Shown piece by piece: positions 39,205-47,919 of a stretch of DNA of 64,000 bases. The stretch spans positions 1,171,001 through 1,235,000 of the forward strand of contig NZ_JAJKFV010000029.1 of assembly GCF_020966775.1 (NCBI RefSeq), written 5' to 3'. The position numbers and the translations under genes were made by a program. Source of the DNA: Rhodopirellula halodulae (GTDB taxonomy: Bacteria > Planctomycetota > Planctomycetia > Pirellulales > Pirellulaceae). Below the pieces are notes generated by a model, which had not been told where the DNA came from, ran no database searches, and saw only the letters and a program-made list of their open reading frames with translations. Position 1 is the stretch's first letter. Each line of letters starts with the position of its first letter.

Positions 39205-41052
39205 TCAGGTCACATCCGCTGGCAGAGTGTCGTTGATGTCCAGTTCGTTGATCGTCTCGGATTGCTCACGTTCTCCTTGGGAAGAAGACTGCAACGATTC
39301 GCAAATGGAACCGGAGACATCGCCGTCCGCGTTTTCCGTGCGTTCGATGATGACCAAGCACATGTCGTCGAACTGCACCGCAGTGCCCATGTGTTCGAAG
39401 GCCTGCCGCACGATTTCGTCTTTGACCAATTTGGCCAGCGAAGCATCGGAATCCTGTTCGTTCGGTTTGAGTTGCGTTTTCAAGACAATGTTGCGAATGG
39501 GATCCGTGCCCCATTCCTCTTCTTTCAAGTTCAGTGCTTCGCTGAACCCATCGGTGTACATGACGGCCAAGTCGCCGGCATGCATGGGAACGGTTGTGAC
39601 CGCGTATTCCATGCCTTCATCGATTGCGATCGGCAACCCGGAGTCTTCTTCGCCTGGTTCGCAGATTTCCTGCGTCGCGTGGTCTCGCAAAATCGGCGGC
39701 ATGTGTCCCGCGTTGACGATCTTCAGCTCGTTGCTGTTCGGATCAATGACGACCAGCAGGTAGGTCACAAATCTTTGGACTTCCAGGGCACTCATGCGAT
39801 CGTTCAGGCGTTCGACAGCACGGGCCAAATCAGGTTCGCTGGCCAAACAGAATCGTGTTTCGGCGGAAAGTTTCGCCATGTACATCGCTGCCGCCACGCC
39901 GTGCCCCACCACGTCTGCGACCACCACCGCGACTCGTCCGTCGGGCAAATCAACGTAGTCAAAGTAATCTCCGCCGATGTGATTGGCGGCTTGGTAGAAA
40001 CTTTCAAGGTGATAGGTCGGGACCGTGGGGGCGTGAGCGGGCAGAAAAGCATGTTGCACCTCCGTTGCCAACTTAAGGTCTTGTTCGACTTCTTGCTGGC
40101 GAAGCGCTTGCTCGTGCATGCGGGCGTTGTTGATCACAACGCTGGCTTGCGCCGCGATGCCGGTCAGCAGGTCGATGTCTTCATCGCGAAATTGTCCGCG
40201 GCCTTGGGTGGAGTCGATTTGCAGTGCGCCGATCGCTTTGCCGTCTTCGTCGTGAAGCGGTGCGCACATCATGGAACGAATGGAAAAGTCCGCGATCGAT
40301 TCGCTGCTGTCGAAACGACTGTCATCCATCGCGTCCAACGAAAGGATCGTGTGACCGGTTTCCATCGTTTGACGGATGATTGTCCGGCTGATGCGAACCG
40401 TCTCGGTATCGTCGGATTTGTTGCGCATCTGCACCCAGCGAGGAACCAGCGCCCCTTCGGCTGTTTCCATCACCACGAATCCGCGATCGGCTGATGGAAA
40501 AATTTGGAACAAGCTGGACAGCACTTTTGGCAATACTTCGTCGACTGAGATGGCGCCGGTGAGGTTGCTGTTGATCGCGATCAAAGCCGCCAGCTTCGCT
40601 TCGGCCGTCGCGGTCATCTTTAGACCGTCGTCCCCGGAGCGGAACTCCACTTTGGGACCGGTGATTTGCTTGGTGCTGGTCTCGTCCACCATCAGGATCC
40701 CAAAACTGGATCCATCAAAGCTCATTTCGCCGCTGCCACTTGCACTGGCGAACCCAGGAGTTTCGTCCCCATGAAAGACCAGAACAACATCGCTGATTCG
40801 AATGCGGTCTCCTTCGGTGAGGACATGCGGTCGGGCCAACAACTTGCCGTTGACGAATGTGCCGTTGCGACTGCCCGCGTCCTCCACAGCGAATTCGGTT
40901 CCTTGACGACGGATCTTCGCATGGAAGCGACTGACCGCACCGGCGTCGACAACGATGTCGCAATCCGGGTGCCGTCCGATCTGCATGTCATCGCGATTCA
41001 ACTGGAATGTGCCCGAAGGATTGCCGTCAATTGAAGAGGTCAGATGGGCCAT
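39205..41052 (-). CDS. FHA-GAF-PP2C (SpoIIE-type) phosphatase
   Basis: 615-residue signalling protein. FHA domain at residues about 20-95: IGRHPDCDIVVDAGAVSRFHAKI and SRNGTFVNGKLL, the phosphothreonine-binding motif. GAF domain at about 170-320 (SIRSMMCAPLHDEDGKAIGALQIDS). PP2C-type SpoIIE phosphatase from about 360: GGDYFDYVDLPDGRVAVVVADVVGHGV and DLAVMYTDGFSEAL, with the metal-binding Asp residues intact. It presumably reads a Ser/Thr kinase signal through FHA and dephosphorylates an anti-sigma-factor antagonist. No cognate anti-sigma gene adjoins it. Confidence 0.95.
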   Translation of the reverse strand: MAHLTSSIDGNPSGTFQLNRDDMQIGRHPDCDIVVDAGAVSRFHAKIRRQGTEFAVEDAGSRNGTFVNGKLLARPHVLTEGDRIRISDVVLVFHGDETPGFASASGSGEMSFDGSSFGILMVDETSTKQITGPKVEFRSGDDGLKMTATAEAKLAALIAINSNLTGAISVDEVLPKVLSSLFQIFPSADRGFVVMETAEGALVPRWVQMRNKSDDTETVRISRTIIRQTMETGHTILSLDAMDDSRFDSSESIADFSIRSMMCAPLHDEDGKAIGALQIDSTQGRGQFRDEDIDLLTGIAAQASVVINNARMHEQALRQQEVEQDLKLATEVQHAFLPAHAPTVPTYHLESFYQAANHIGGDYFDYVDLPDGRVAVVVADVVGHGVAAAMYMAKLSAETRFCLASEPDLARAVERLNDRMSALEVQRFVTYLLVVIDPNSNELKIVNAGHMPPILRDHATQEICEPGEEDSGLPIAIDEGMEYAVTTVPMHAGDLAVMYTDGFSEALNLKEEEWGTDPIRNIVLKTQLKPNEQDSDASLAKLVKDEIVRQAFEHMGTAVQFDDMCLVIIERTENADGDVSGSICESLQSSSQGEREQSETINELDINDTLPADVT

Positions 41053-41348
41053 GGGATCACGAGAAAATGGCGTTCACGGCGAGGCAATCTGCGACGTCCG
41101 TCATCGCAGCTGAACCTGGAAAATGCTGTGGGAACTCGGGACCGAAGGACAGCGGTTTCGGTGGCTGAATTAGCCGCTGATATCCCAAGCGGGCTCTAGT
41201 GTAGCTGGTTCAGAAGAAACCCAAAACGAGGCAGGATCTTACTCCGTTCGAAGATGTTTGTTCCCACGCCATGCTGCCGCACCGGATACATTGGACGGCG
41301 TTCATTTTACCTTTGTGTCCACGCACTGCAGCACGGAGTTACCCTAAG
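41053..41348. promoter_or_regulatory. Divergent region, phosphatase / NHL protein
   Basis: 296 bases between two outward-reading genes; no clear operator is visible. Confidence 0.4.
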
Positions 41349-42410
41349 ATGTTTTCAAACGACCATCATCGGCGGTTTCGCAACTCATCGAGCCCGATGT
41401 CAAAATCATCCGTGAGGCTGTTATGGCAGGGACTCGCTGCCGTTCTGTTGTTCGCTGGTGCCGCCCCGGACATCTCCGCGACCGAACCGGTCCGAATGGG
41501 CAATGGTTCCATGGCGTTTGAGACCGTTCCCGGATGGGGATTGCGGCCCGATGGAAACTCGTCGACTGGTCCCACCCATGGCGGTGTTGCGGTGGATGAG
41601 CAAGGAAACATTTATACCAGTGCGGACCAAGGTGTTTTTGTGTTCACACCCGAAGGCGAGGTGGTGCACTCGTTCTTAGGAGACGACTACACCAATCTGC
41701 ATGACATCGAGATTCGCAAAGAAGGCGATCAAGAATTTATTTATGGGGCTCGCAACAAAAACGCCGAAGGCATCAAGTTCAATGCCAAGAGCGGTGAAGT
41801 CGTGTTGCGACTGCCGTTCCCGAAAGAATCGGGGTTGGACCTAAAGCGGTTCAGCCCCACCGCGATCACGGTCGCTCCGAACGGTGACATTTACCTCTCG
41901 GATGGATATGCCAGCAACCATATCTTTCGGTTTGATTCCGATGGAAAGTACCTCAGTCACTTCGGCGAAAAAGGCAACGGTCTGAAGCAGTTCAACACCG
42001 CACACGGAATGACGTTGGACACCCGGTACGAGCCAAATCGTTTATTGATCTGCGACCGCAATCACAAACCCAAGGGACGTTTGTTGCACTATTCGCTGGA
42101 GGGCGAGTTCATCGGCGAAGTGGTGACGGGGCTGGGCGAACCCACCTCGGTTGCGATCCAAGGCGACTACGTTTCGGTTCCCGACTTGAAGGGGCGTTGT
42201 GTGGTGTTGGATCGATCCAACACCGTCATCGCGGTGCTGGGATTCAATCCCGATCCAAAACGGGGACGCAGCTACAACATCCCGCAAGCGGAATGGATCG
42301 AGGGTGTGTTCAGCGGCACGCATGGATCCAACTGGGATGCCGACGGCAATCTGTACGTCCAGGATTGGAATGTTTCCGGTCGGCTGATGAAGCTGCGGCG
42401 ATTGCAGTGA
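41349..42410 (+). CDS. Exported NHL-repeat beta-propeller protein
   Basis: 353 residues. Signal peptide LLWQGLAAVLLFAGAAPDISA. The body holds six NHL-type blades with sequences such as GVAVDEQGNIYTSADQGVFVFTPEGEVVHSF, AITVAPNGDIYLSDGYASNHIFRFD and PNRLLICDRNHKPKGRLLHY; it resembles the peptidyl-alpha-hydroxyglycine lyase-like family but catalytic residues cannot be judged by eye. ATG at 41349 has GGAG 10 bases upstream; ATG at 41397 (MSKSSVRLL) is the alternative. Confidence 0.85.
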   Translation: MFSNDHHRRFRNSSSPMSKSSVRLLWQGLAAVLLFAGAAPDISATEPVRMGNGSMAFETVPGWGLRPDGNSSTGPTHGGVAVDEQGNIYTSADQGVFVFTPEGEVVHSFLGDDYTNLHDIEIRKEGDQEFIYGARNKNAEGIKFNAKSGEVVLRLPFPKESGLDLKRFSPTAITVAPNGDIYLSDGYASNHIFRFDSDGKYLSHFGEKGNGLKQFNTAHGMTLDTRYEPNRLLICDRNHKPKGRLLHYSLEGEFIGEVVTGLGEPTSVAIQGDYVSVPDLKGRCVVLDRSNTVIAVLGFNPDPKRGRSYNIPQAEWIEGVFSGTHGSNWDADGNLYVQDWNVSGRLMKLRRLQ

Positions 42411-42488
42411 GTTTCTCAATGCGTTTCGGATACAAACGCGAACCGTGAGAGGTTCGAGTCGTCTCTGTGCGGTACTTGCGCATGAAAA

Positions 42489-42522
42489 CACCCTTCACGT
42501 GGGCGGGTCCACGTGAAGGGTG
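42489..42522 (-). terminator. Terminator of the HTH-receiver gene
   Basis: Perfect 14-pair stem CACCCTTCACGTGG / CCACGTGAAGGGTG with a 6-base loop, about 45 bases after the stop on the minus strand, followed there by a short T run (TTTTC). It could also end the NHL gene from the other side. Confidence 0.8.
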
Positions 42523-42565
42523 CGAGGCGAGGTGGCTGAAGGGCCATTGGCAAAAGCCTTTGGGC

Positions 42566-43138
42566 TCAGACCAATTCCTTCTTGGCTCCGACGAGAGTTC
42601 GCAAACGTTCAGCCAACAAGTGGGCGTCGAACGGTTTTTTGAACGTTTCGTTGATGCTGCTGCGATCGAAGCTCATTGGCTGGCCATCGTCTGGCAACAA
42701 CGCGATCAACACGATGTCGGTGAAGTCGATGTTCTTACGCAGGTTTTGGCAAATCTGAACTGCTTCGATCTTGCCGATCGAGAAGTCCACGATGATGCAG
42801 TCTGGGTTGAAGCTTTCGGCTTGAATGCCTGCTTCAAATCCGCTGGCTGCAACAGCGACTTTGAAGGATTTCTCTGGTGGCAATTCACGCTTCAGGTTCT
42901 CGATCAGAACTTGGTCCTGGGCGACGATCAGGCACTTGGCCATGGCTTCGTCTTCCAGGTCGCCCAAGGGCATACCATGCTCTTTCAAGAATTTGATCAA
43001 ATACTCCCGCGGGATCCGGCGATCTTGCGATCCGGGAATGCGGTAGCCTTTCAAACGCCCCGAATCGAACCATTTACTAACAGTTCGTGGGGCAACTTTA
43101 CAGATCTTGGCGACCTGTCCAGTTGTGAAGACCTTCAT
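42566..43138 (-). CDS. HTH-receiver regulator, inverted architecture
   Basis: 190-residue cytoplasmic protein. Residues 1-60 are a MerR/excisionase-like helix-turn-helix (VFTTGQVAKICKVAPRTVSKWFDSGRLKG, then RIPREYLIKFLKEH). Residues 68-185 are a CheY-like receiver with probable phospho-acceptor Asp118 (CIIVDFS) and switch Lys168 (KKPF). The acidic pair at the phosphorylation site is degenerate (IVAQDQ instead of IVDDD), so magnesium binding may be weak. DNA-binding domain first, receiver last, is the reverse of normal response regulators. The upstream 1-kb gene-free region has palindromes. No kinase is adjacent. Confidence 0.88.
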   Translation of the reverse strand: MKVFTTGQVAKICKVAPRTVSKWFDSGRLKGYRIPGSQDRRIPREYLIKFLKEHGMPLGDLEDEAMAKCLIVAQDQVLIENLKRELPPEKSFKVAVAASGFEAGIQAESFNPDCIIVDFSIGKIEAVQICQNLRKNIDFTDIVLIALLPDDGQPMSFDRSSINETFKKPFDAHLLAERLRTLVGAKKELV

Positions 43139-43512
43139 ACTAGGTGCTCCAAAACGCCTCGTTGATTCTTCCCTTGGAACAATGGTGCGTCGGTAACCAT
43201 TGCCCCTGTGGCCCTTCGTTCGTCATCTTTCCCCAAAACCTATCCACGACGAAAAAGTTGTCGTTTTGGACCAATCGATTGCACGGTGGGTCGTGCGACC
43301 ATTGATGGTTTCAGTGATCTCAAACGCTGGGTCTGGGCCTGCCGGCTCGCGTCCTGCTGAACGCTTTCCGATTCGGGATTCTCGCGATGAAAATGTAATG
43401 AGTCGGTTCAAAACGACTGCATGGGCATGCAATCGACGGGAAGAACATAGAAAGCCCCCAAGTGACACTCGGCCCAGCGTTCCGCCACATCACACTCGTT
43501 TCATTTACCACG

Positions 43513-43527
43513 CGTCATCCTGACGTT
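43513..43527. repeat. CGTCATCCTGACGTT element, copy 1
   Basis: 15-base sequence found again at 43621-43635, 108 bases away. Its core CGTCA-TCC-TGACG is an inverted repeat. Confidence 0.7.
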
Positions 43528-43609
43528 TGGTTCATGCAATACGATCTGCTGAAGCGGAACGATCGGCTGAGATCGCCCGTTGGCAGTGTTCAGGTGATTC
43601 TCGCCATCC

Positions 43610-43636
43610 ACGTTCGAGAACGTCATCCTGACGTTC
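43610..43636. promoter_or_regulatory. Overlapping palindromes, operator-like
   Basis: ACGTTC-GA-GAACGT (43610-43623) overlaps GAACGTCA-TCC-TGACGTTC (43618-43636), giving three ACGTTC/GAACGT half-sites in 27 bases. It looks like a transcription-factor site; which factor is unknown. Confidence 0.5.
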
Positions 43637-44142
43637 CTTTCCGCATTGGTGAGATACCGAACACCTTTCCCAGAATTCCCCCCTGGGTGTCAGAAAGCGT
43701 TCGAGCCGAAACTAAAATGCTCCCTTCCGAGACATAGTGTCGAGCAAATCCGGGTCAACTCTTTAATGTGATTCATCGGGAACAATCAGTATCAGCGAAT
43801 CGACTGCCCGATTCGTGTGTTTTGCGTGTCAACATCAATCAACATCGCGAAAAAAACTTTTCCAAATCTTCTGAGTTGAGTGCCGGAGATACGGTTTCGA
43901 ACGCATGACGCAGTCAAAACGTGTGGGCCAGAGAAGTGCGATGGTGAGGGGCCCTGCGACGCGAGCCAGCAGTCGAACCAGCGCAGTCGCTCGCTGGCTG
44001 TCTTTGCATCGCTGACTGGCCGGACATCGCTTGAGATCGGTGGAAGGCCAGGTAAAGTGCCCGCTGATTCGAGGTGCGTTCTGGTTGGGGCTTGCCGTCG
44101 TTTGCTGCCAATCCGATTTCCTTTCCCTTTCGTTTGTCTGCC

Positions 44143-44676
44143 ATGAAATCCAAGCCGAGTTCCACGCACTTCAATGACGCGGGGGAAGTGCACATGGTCG
44201 ATGTGACTGAGAAAGCCGTTACGGTCCGCTCGGCGACGGCTTCTGCGGTCATCTGCATGTCCCGTGAGGCCGCTGACGCGATCGAGGCCGGGGATGCGAA
44301 AAAGGGCGATGTGCTGGCCGTGGCTCGTTTGGCAGGGATCTCGGCATCGAAATGGACCCAGCATCTGATCCCGCTGTGTCACGCCATTCCGATCGAAGCG
44401 GTCTCCATCGACTTTGAGTGGGTTCAGCGCGAGGCAGACGAGATGGACCCGTCCAATCGTTTCCTGCGATGTCTGGCGACGGCTCGGACCACCTCAAAAA
44501 CTGGAATCGAGATGGAAGCGATGACAGCCGCCAGCATCACCGCATTGACCGTCTATGACATGTTGAAATCGGTGGATCGAGCAATGGTGGTCCGACAAGT
44601 TCAGCTGGAATCGAAGTCTGGCGGCAAGAGCGGCGATTTTCGACGCCCGCAGGATGGCGGTAAATTCGGCGATTGA
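44143..44676 (+). CDS. moaC: Cyclic pyranopterin monophosphate synthase MoaC
   Basis: 177 residues. Converts 3-prime,8-cH2GTP to cyclic pyranopterin monophosphate in molybdenum-cofactor synthesis. Family sequences: THFNDAGEVHMVDVTEKAVT, LIPLCHAIPIEAV, GIEMEAMTAASITALTVYDMLK. ATG at 44143 starts the conserved region; earlier frame (from 44074) has no support. No other moa gene nearby; a polyprenyl synthase follows after 133 bases on the same strand. Confidence 0.96.
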   Translation: MKSKPSSTHFNDAGEVHMVDVTEKAVTVRSATASAVICMSREAADAIEAGDAKKGDVLAVARLAGISASKWTQHLIPLCHAIPIEAVSIDFEWVQREADEMDPSNRFLRCLATARTTSKTGIEMEAMTAASITALTVYDMLKSVDRAMVVRQVQLESKSGGKSGDFRRPQDGGKFGD

Positions 44677-44809
44677 GGCAATCAAGGGCCGATTCGAGGT
44701 TGTCTCGGCCGGACGCATTCGGTTTAAACCAGACAGGGGTATCCACGAAGGCCCTGTCGCCGGATGATTGGCGTTTCTCGTTCAGTAATTTGAAAACCTG
44801 GTTCGCGTC

Positions 44810-45946
44810 ATGGATCGGTCTGTGGTTCCCCCGTCATCGAGTCCCGCCCATTCCCAGGAATCGGTGCGTCCCGAGGAATCCCGTTCGGCGTCGGAAGTGA
44901 CCGCCGCAACGGAAAAGGCGAATTCCGCGAATCCTTTGAAGACCATTTACGGACCCATCGCGAAATCGCTGGCCGCGGTCGACGCACGATTGCACCGTGA
45001 ATTGCAGTCTCGCTACGAAGCTTTGATGCCCGTTCTGCGTCATGGCACGCAATTGGGCGGAAAACGGCTGCGTCCGGCGTTGCTGTTGCTCTCGGGCAAG
45101 GCCATGCAGGCTGACCAGGCAGCTCGCTCCAATGTCCAGGCAAACGGCGACGATGGGGAAAGCTCTGATGACCATGTGGTGATGGCAACGGTCGTCGAAA
45201 TGGTCCACACCGCAACGCTGGTCCACGACGACGTTCTGGACAAAGCTAGTACTCGGCGACACGTACCCACCATCAATGCCCGATGGAACGATGACACCAG
45301 CATTCTTCTGGGGGACTATCTGTTCGCACAGAGCTTCTATCTGGCGGCCACGTTGCCATCGACCCTGGCCTGCCGATTGGTCGGTGAAGCGGCCCAGAAA
45401 GTCTGCGAAGGTGAACTGCGTCAGGTTCTCGGCCGAGATTGGTTGGACATCGACGAAGAAACGTACCTGGACATCATTCGCGGGAAGACTGCCGAGCTCA
45501 CCCGAGTTGCTTGCCAACTGGGGGCGGAGCTCAGCGGTGGTTCTGAGGAAGACGTGGCGGCGTTTGCAACGTTCGGAAACGATTTGGGCATCGCGTTTCA
45601 GATTGCGGATGACTTCTTGGATCTCTGGGGCGACGATGACAACGTTGGAAAGACGCTTGGCACGGATTTGCAGCAGGGAAAAATCACGCTGCCGTTGATC
45701 CGTTTGCTAAGGCACGAAGACACTTCCGTCGCGACGGCGGCATTGGATGCGTTGCGTTTGCCACCCGAGGATCGATTGGGACGGGTGATGCCGTTGCTGC
45801 GAAAGAGTGATGCGGCGGACTACACCCGCCAAGTCGCCGAGAAGTATCGCCGCAGTGCCATCGAAGCCATCGGCCGCTTCAAGCCATCGTTGGCTCTCGA
45901 GTCGCTCAAAACCATCGCCGACTTCGCAGTCGATCGCCGTTTCTAA
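44810..45946 (+). CDS. Polyprenyl diphosphate synthase (IspB-type)
   Basis: Chain-elongating trans-prenyltransferase of 378 residues; makes the isoprenoid tail of quinones or a lipid carrier. An N-terminal extension of about 45 polar residues precedes the domain. Motifs: GGKRLRPALLLLSGKA, first Asp-rich motif HDDVLDKASTRR (DDxxD at 140-144), and second AFQIADDFLDLWGDD with DDFLD. The residues upstream of the first motif, which tune chain length, cannot be interpreted by eye. Followed by three mini-hairpin repeats. Confidence 0.94.
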   Translation: MDRSVVPPSSSPAHSQESVRPEESRSASEVTAATEKANSANPLKTIYGPIAKSLAAVDARLHRELQSRYEALMPVLRHGTQLGGKRLRPALLLLSGKAMQADQAARSNVQANGDDGESSDDHVVMATVVEMVHTATLVHDDVLDKASTRRHVPTINARWNDDTSILLGDYLFAQSFYLAATLPSTLACRLVGEAAQKVCEGELRQVLGRDWLDIDEETYLDIIRGKTAELTRVACQLGAELSGGSEEDVAAFATFGNDLGIAFQIADDFLDLWGDDDNVGKTLGTDLQQGKITLPLIRLLRHEDTSVATAALDALRLPPEDRLGRVMPLLRKSDAADYTRQVAEKYRRSAIEAIGRFKPSLALESLKTIADFAVDRRF

Positions 45947-45980
45947 GAGCGTTCAAACCCAAACGCTACCATCAACAAAT

Positions 45981-46092
45981 AGGTCCGGTTCCACCGGACA
46001 AGACGCCTAGCCAAGTAGGTCCGGTTCCACCGGACGAGATGCTAGCAGTCCTAGCCGAGTAGGTCCGGTTCCACCGGACAAGACGCCTAGCC
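45981..46092. repeat. Three-copy mini-hairpin repeat, overlapping a stop codon
   Basis: Units AGGTCCGGTTCCACCGGAC followed by A/GAGA and a CTAGCC tail, at 45981-46012, 46017-46056 and 46061-46092 (start-to-start 36 and 44). Each has the perfect inverted repeat GTCCGGT-TCC-ACCGGAC. The CTA in the third copy (46087-46089) is the TAG stop of the minus-strand ketoacyl synthase. Position between two convergent genes parallels the repeat at 9863-9953. Confidence 0.9.
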
Positions 46093-47376
46093 GTCGAAGC
46101 GGCTGAGGCACAGTGTCACGTTCTGTCCACCGAAGCCAAAGCTGTTGTTCAGAGCGTGCGTGATCTCGGCGGGGCGAGCTTCGTTGGGCACGTAGTCCAG
46201 ATCGCAATCTGGATCGGGAGTCTCGTAATTGATCGTCGGTGGCAACACGGAATCTCGGATTGCCATCAAGCAAACGATCATCTCGGTGACACCCGCAGCC
46301 GCAATCAGGTGTCCCATCATGCTCTTGGTGCTGCTGACAGGAGTGCTTTCAGCGTCATCCCCGAACACGTCGCGGCAGGCTTTGGTTTCCACGCGGTCAT
46401 TGACTTTGGTGCTGGTGCCGTGAGCGTTCACGTAACCAATATCGGAAGGATTCAGACCCGCGTCCGCGATTGCCATCCGCATCGAGGCAATCCCGCCGTG
46501 CCCGTCAGGTGGGATGTCGGTGATTCGGTAGGCGTCGGCGGTGGTTCCGTAGCCGGCGACTTCGCCGTAGATCGTCGCACCACGTTTCTTGGCCGATTCG
46601 AGTTCTTCCAAAACCACCATGGCCGAGCCTTCACCCAGGACAAACCCGTTTCGACCGGCGTCGAATGGGCGGCTGGCTTTGGTCGGTTCGTCATTGCTCT
46701 CGCTGAGTGCAGTAAGCAGGTTGAATCCCGTGACGCCGAACGGGTGAATCATGCTGTGCGTGCCGCCGGCCAACATCGCATCGGCTTCACCACGACGGAT
46801 GATTTCCGTTGCTTCACCCACCGCTTGGCTGCTGGCAGCACAGGCCGTCAGGCAGTTGAAGTTGGGGCCTTGAGCGTTGAAACGAGCCGCCAAGTGGGCG
46901 GCTGGCATGTTGGGTTCTTGTTCAAGTTCTTTCGCTGGGTCCAGCAATCCCAATCCAGCCGCGATGAACTTGGTTGGGTCGTAGCTGCCATCGGCGAGAG
47001 CCGCGACCATCATTTTGCTGAACGTGTTGAAGTCTTGGTTGCCTTCGCCACTGCCCAGGTAAACACCCAATCGGGTCGGGTCTTTGATGACCGACAGGAT
47101 GCCGCTGTCCTTCATTGCTTGTGTGGCGGCGGCAATTGCAAATTGGGTGTGCCTGCCGCGTTGGACATGCTTTTCGCCGTCATCAACCGCCTGGGTGATG
47201 TCCCAGTTCTTGATCTCAGCGGCAATTCGCGTGGGAAAGCCGCTGGCGTCAAACAGCGTCGTGGGCGCAACACCGCTGCCGCCTTCTTTTAGGCCAGACC
47301 AAACGGTGGCGACATCCCAACCCATGGGGTTGATCATACCGATTCCGGTGACGACGACTCGGCGGCGCGACGACAT
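46087..47376 (-). CDS. Beta-ketoacyl-ACP synthase (FabF-like)
   Basis: 429 residues, elongating condensing enzyme with thiolase fold. Catalytic triad is intact: Cys179 (TACAASSQ), His319 (VNAHGTSTK) and His356 (TKSMMGHLIAAAG). The protein is somewhat longer than FabF (about 410) because of an insertion near residues 115-155. It ends a four-gene minus-strand unit with ACP and two dehydratases; the gap to the preceding gene is 6 bases, showing coupling. This is not the standard fab operon: no fabD, fabG or fabH adjoins it. May serve a specialised fatty-acid or polyketide-like product. Confidence 0.94.
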   Translation of the reverse strand: MSSRRRVVVTGIGMINPMGWDVATVWSGLKEGGSGVAPTTLFDASGFPTRIAAEIKNWDITQAVDDGEKHVQRGRHTQFAIAAATQAMKDSGILSVIKDPTRLGVYLGSGEGNQDFNTFSKMMVAALADGSYDPTKFIAAGLGLLDPAKELEQEPNMPAAHLAARFNAQGPNFNCLTACAASSQAVGEATEIIRRGEADAMLAGGTHSMIHPFGVTGFNLLTALSESNDEPTKASRPFDAGRNGFVLGEGSAMVVLEELESAKKRGATIYGEVAGYGTTADAYRITDIPPDGHGGIASMRMAIADAGLNPSDIGYVNAHGTSTKVNDRVETKACRDVFGDDAESTPVSSTKSMMGHLIAAAGVTEMIVCLMAIRDSVLPPTINYETPDPDCDLDYVPNEARPAEITHALNNSFGFGGQNVTLCLSRFDG

Positions 47377-47382
47377 GAATGC

Positions 47383-47889
47383 TTACAGGTTTTCGTGAGG
47401 GAGAATCGGTTGTCCGTCGGCGGTGACGGCGACATGGAAGAAATTCATCATGCGCATCATCGCCAGCAGATCGCCGGGATTGAAAAGCGGTCCGTCGACC
47501 AAGTGGCCTTCTTCGAGGAAGGCAAACATCAGGTCCACTTCGGCTTGGATTTCGCCATTGCAGTGGCTGGTTCCAGTCACCGTCGCACCGCTTTCTTGGG
47601 TGCGTTCCAGTTTGACATGGTACTTCAAAGAGTCACCGGGCCGGGCGGGGGCGTGGTATTTCGCACTGCCGACCTTTGCCAAGACCACTCGTTTGGTGAA
47701 GCCAAATTTCTCATGCACGAGAATCCCGCCCAGTTGAGCGAGACCCTCGATGATCAGAGTTGGCGGAAGCATCGTGTAACCGAGGCAGTAACCATCCACA
47801 ACCTCTTCGTCCAGAGCGACGTTCTTCACTCCGGACGCGTGAGAACCGCTCACAAATTCTGTGAAGCGGTCCACCCAAAACCAACGCAT
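47383..47889 (-). CDS. FabZ-like hot-dog protein lacking catalytic His
   Basis: 168 residues, single hot-dog domain: VDGYCLGYTMLPPTLIIEGLAQLGG aligns with the FabZ active-site helix GHFPGxPVMPGVLxLEALAQ. The catalytic His is Tyr34 here, while Glu48 is retained. The paralogue at 48347-48871 keeps His34 and Glu48 at the same positions, so this protein may be a non-catalytic or specificity partner of a heterodimer. It lies between the ACP gene (30 bases) and the ketoacyl synthase gene (6 bases). Confidence 0.88.
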   Translation of the reverse strand: MRWFWVDRFTEFVSGSHASGVKNVALDEEVVDGYCLGYTMLPPTLIIEGLAQLGGILVHEKFGFTKRVVLAKVGSAKYHAPARPGDSLKYHVKLERTQESGATVTGTSHCNGEIQAEVDLMFAFLEEGHLVDGPLFNPGDLLAMMRMMNFFHVAVTADGQPILPHENL

Positions 47890-47919
47890 GGCTAACTGCT
47901 TTCGGTGATACTCGGATGC

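Larger units (their letters stand above)
43139..44142. other. 1-kb gene-free region with palindromes
   Basis: Upstream of the HTH-receiver gene (minus) and of moaC (plus). Frames here have no family sequence. It contains the palindromes at 43610-43636 and an isolated related copy at 43513-43527. It probably harbours regulatory sites and possibly a small RNA; no known RNA gene is recognised. Confidence 0.55.

Noticed and set aside
42430-42480. tRNA-like T-arm (GGTTCGAGTC)
   Set aside because: No matching acceptor, D-arm or anticodon arm around it.
45981-46092. CRISPR array
   Set aside because: Only three units, unequal spacers of a few bases, no cas genes, units themselves palindromic mini-hairpins.
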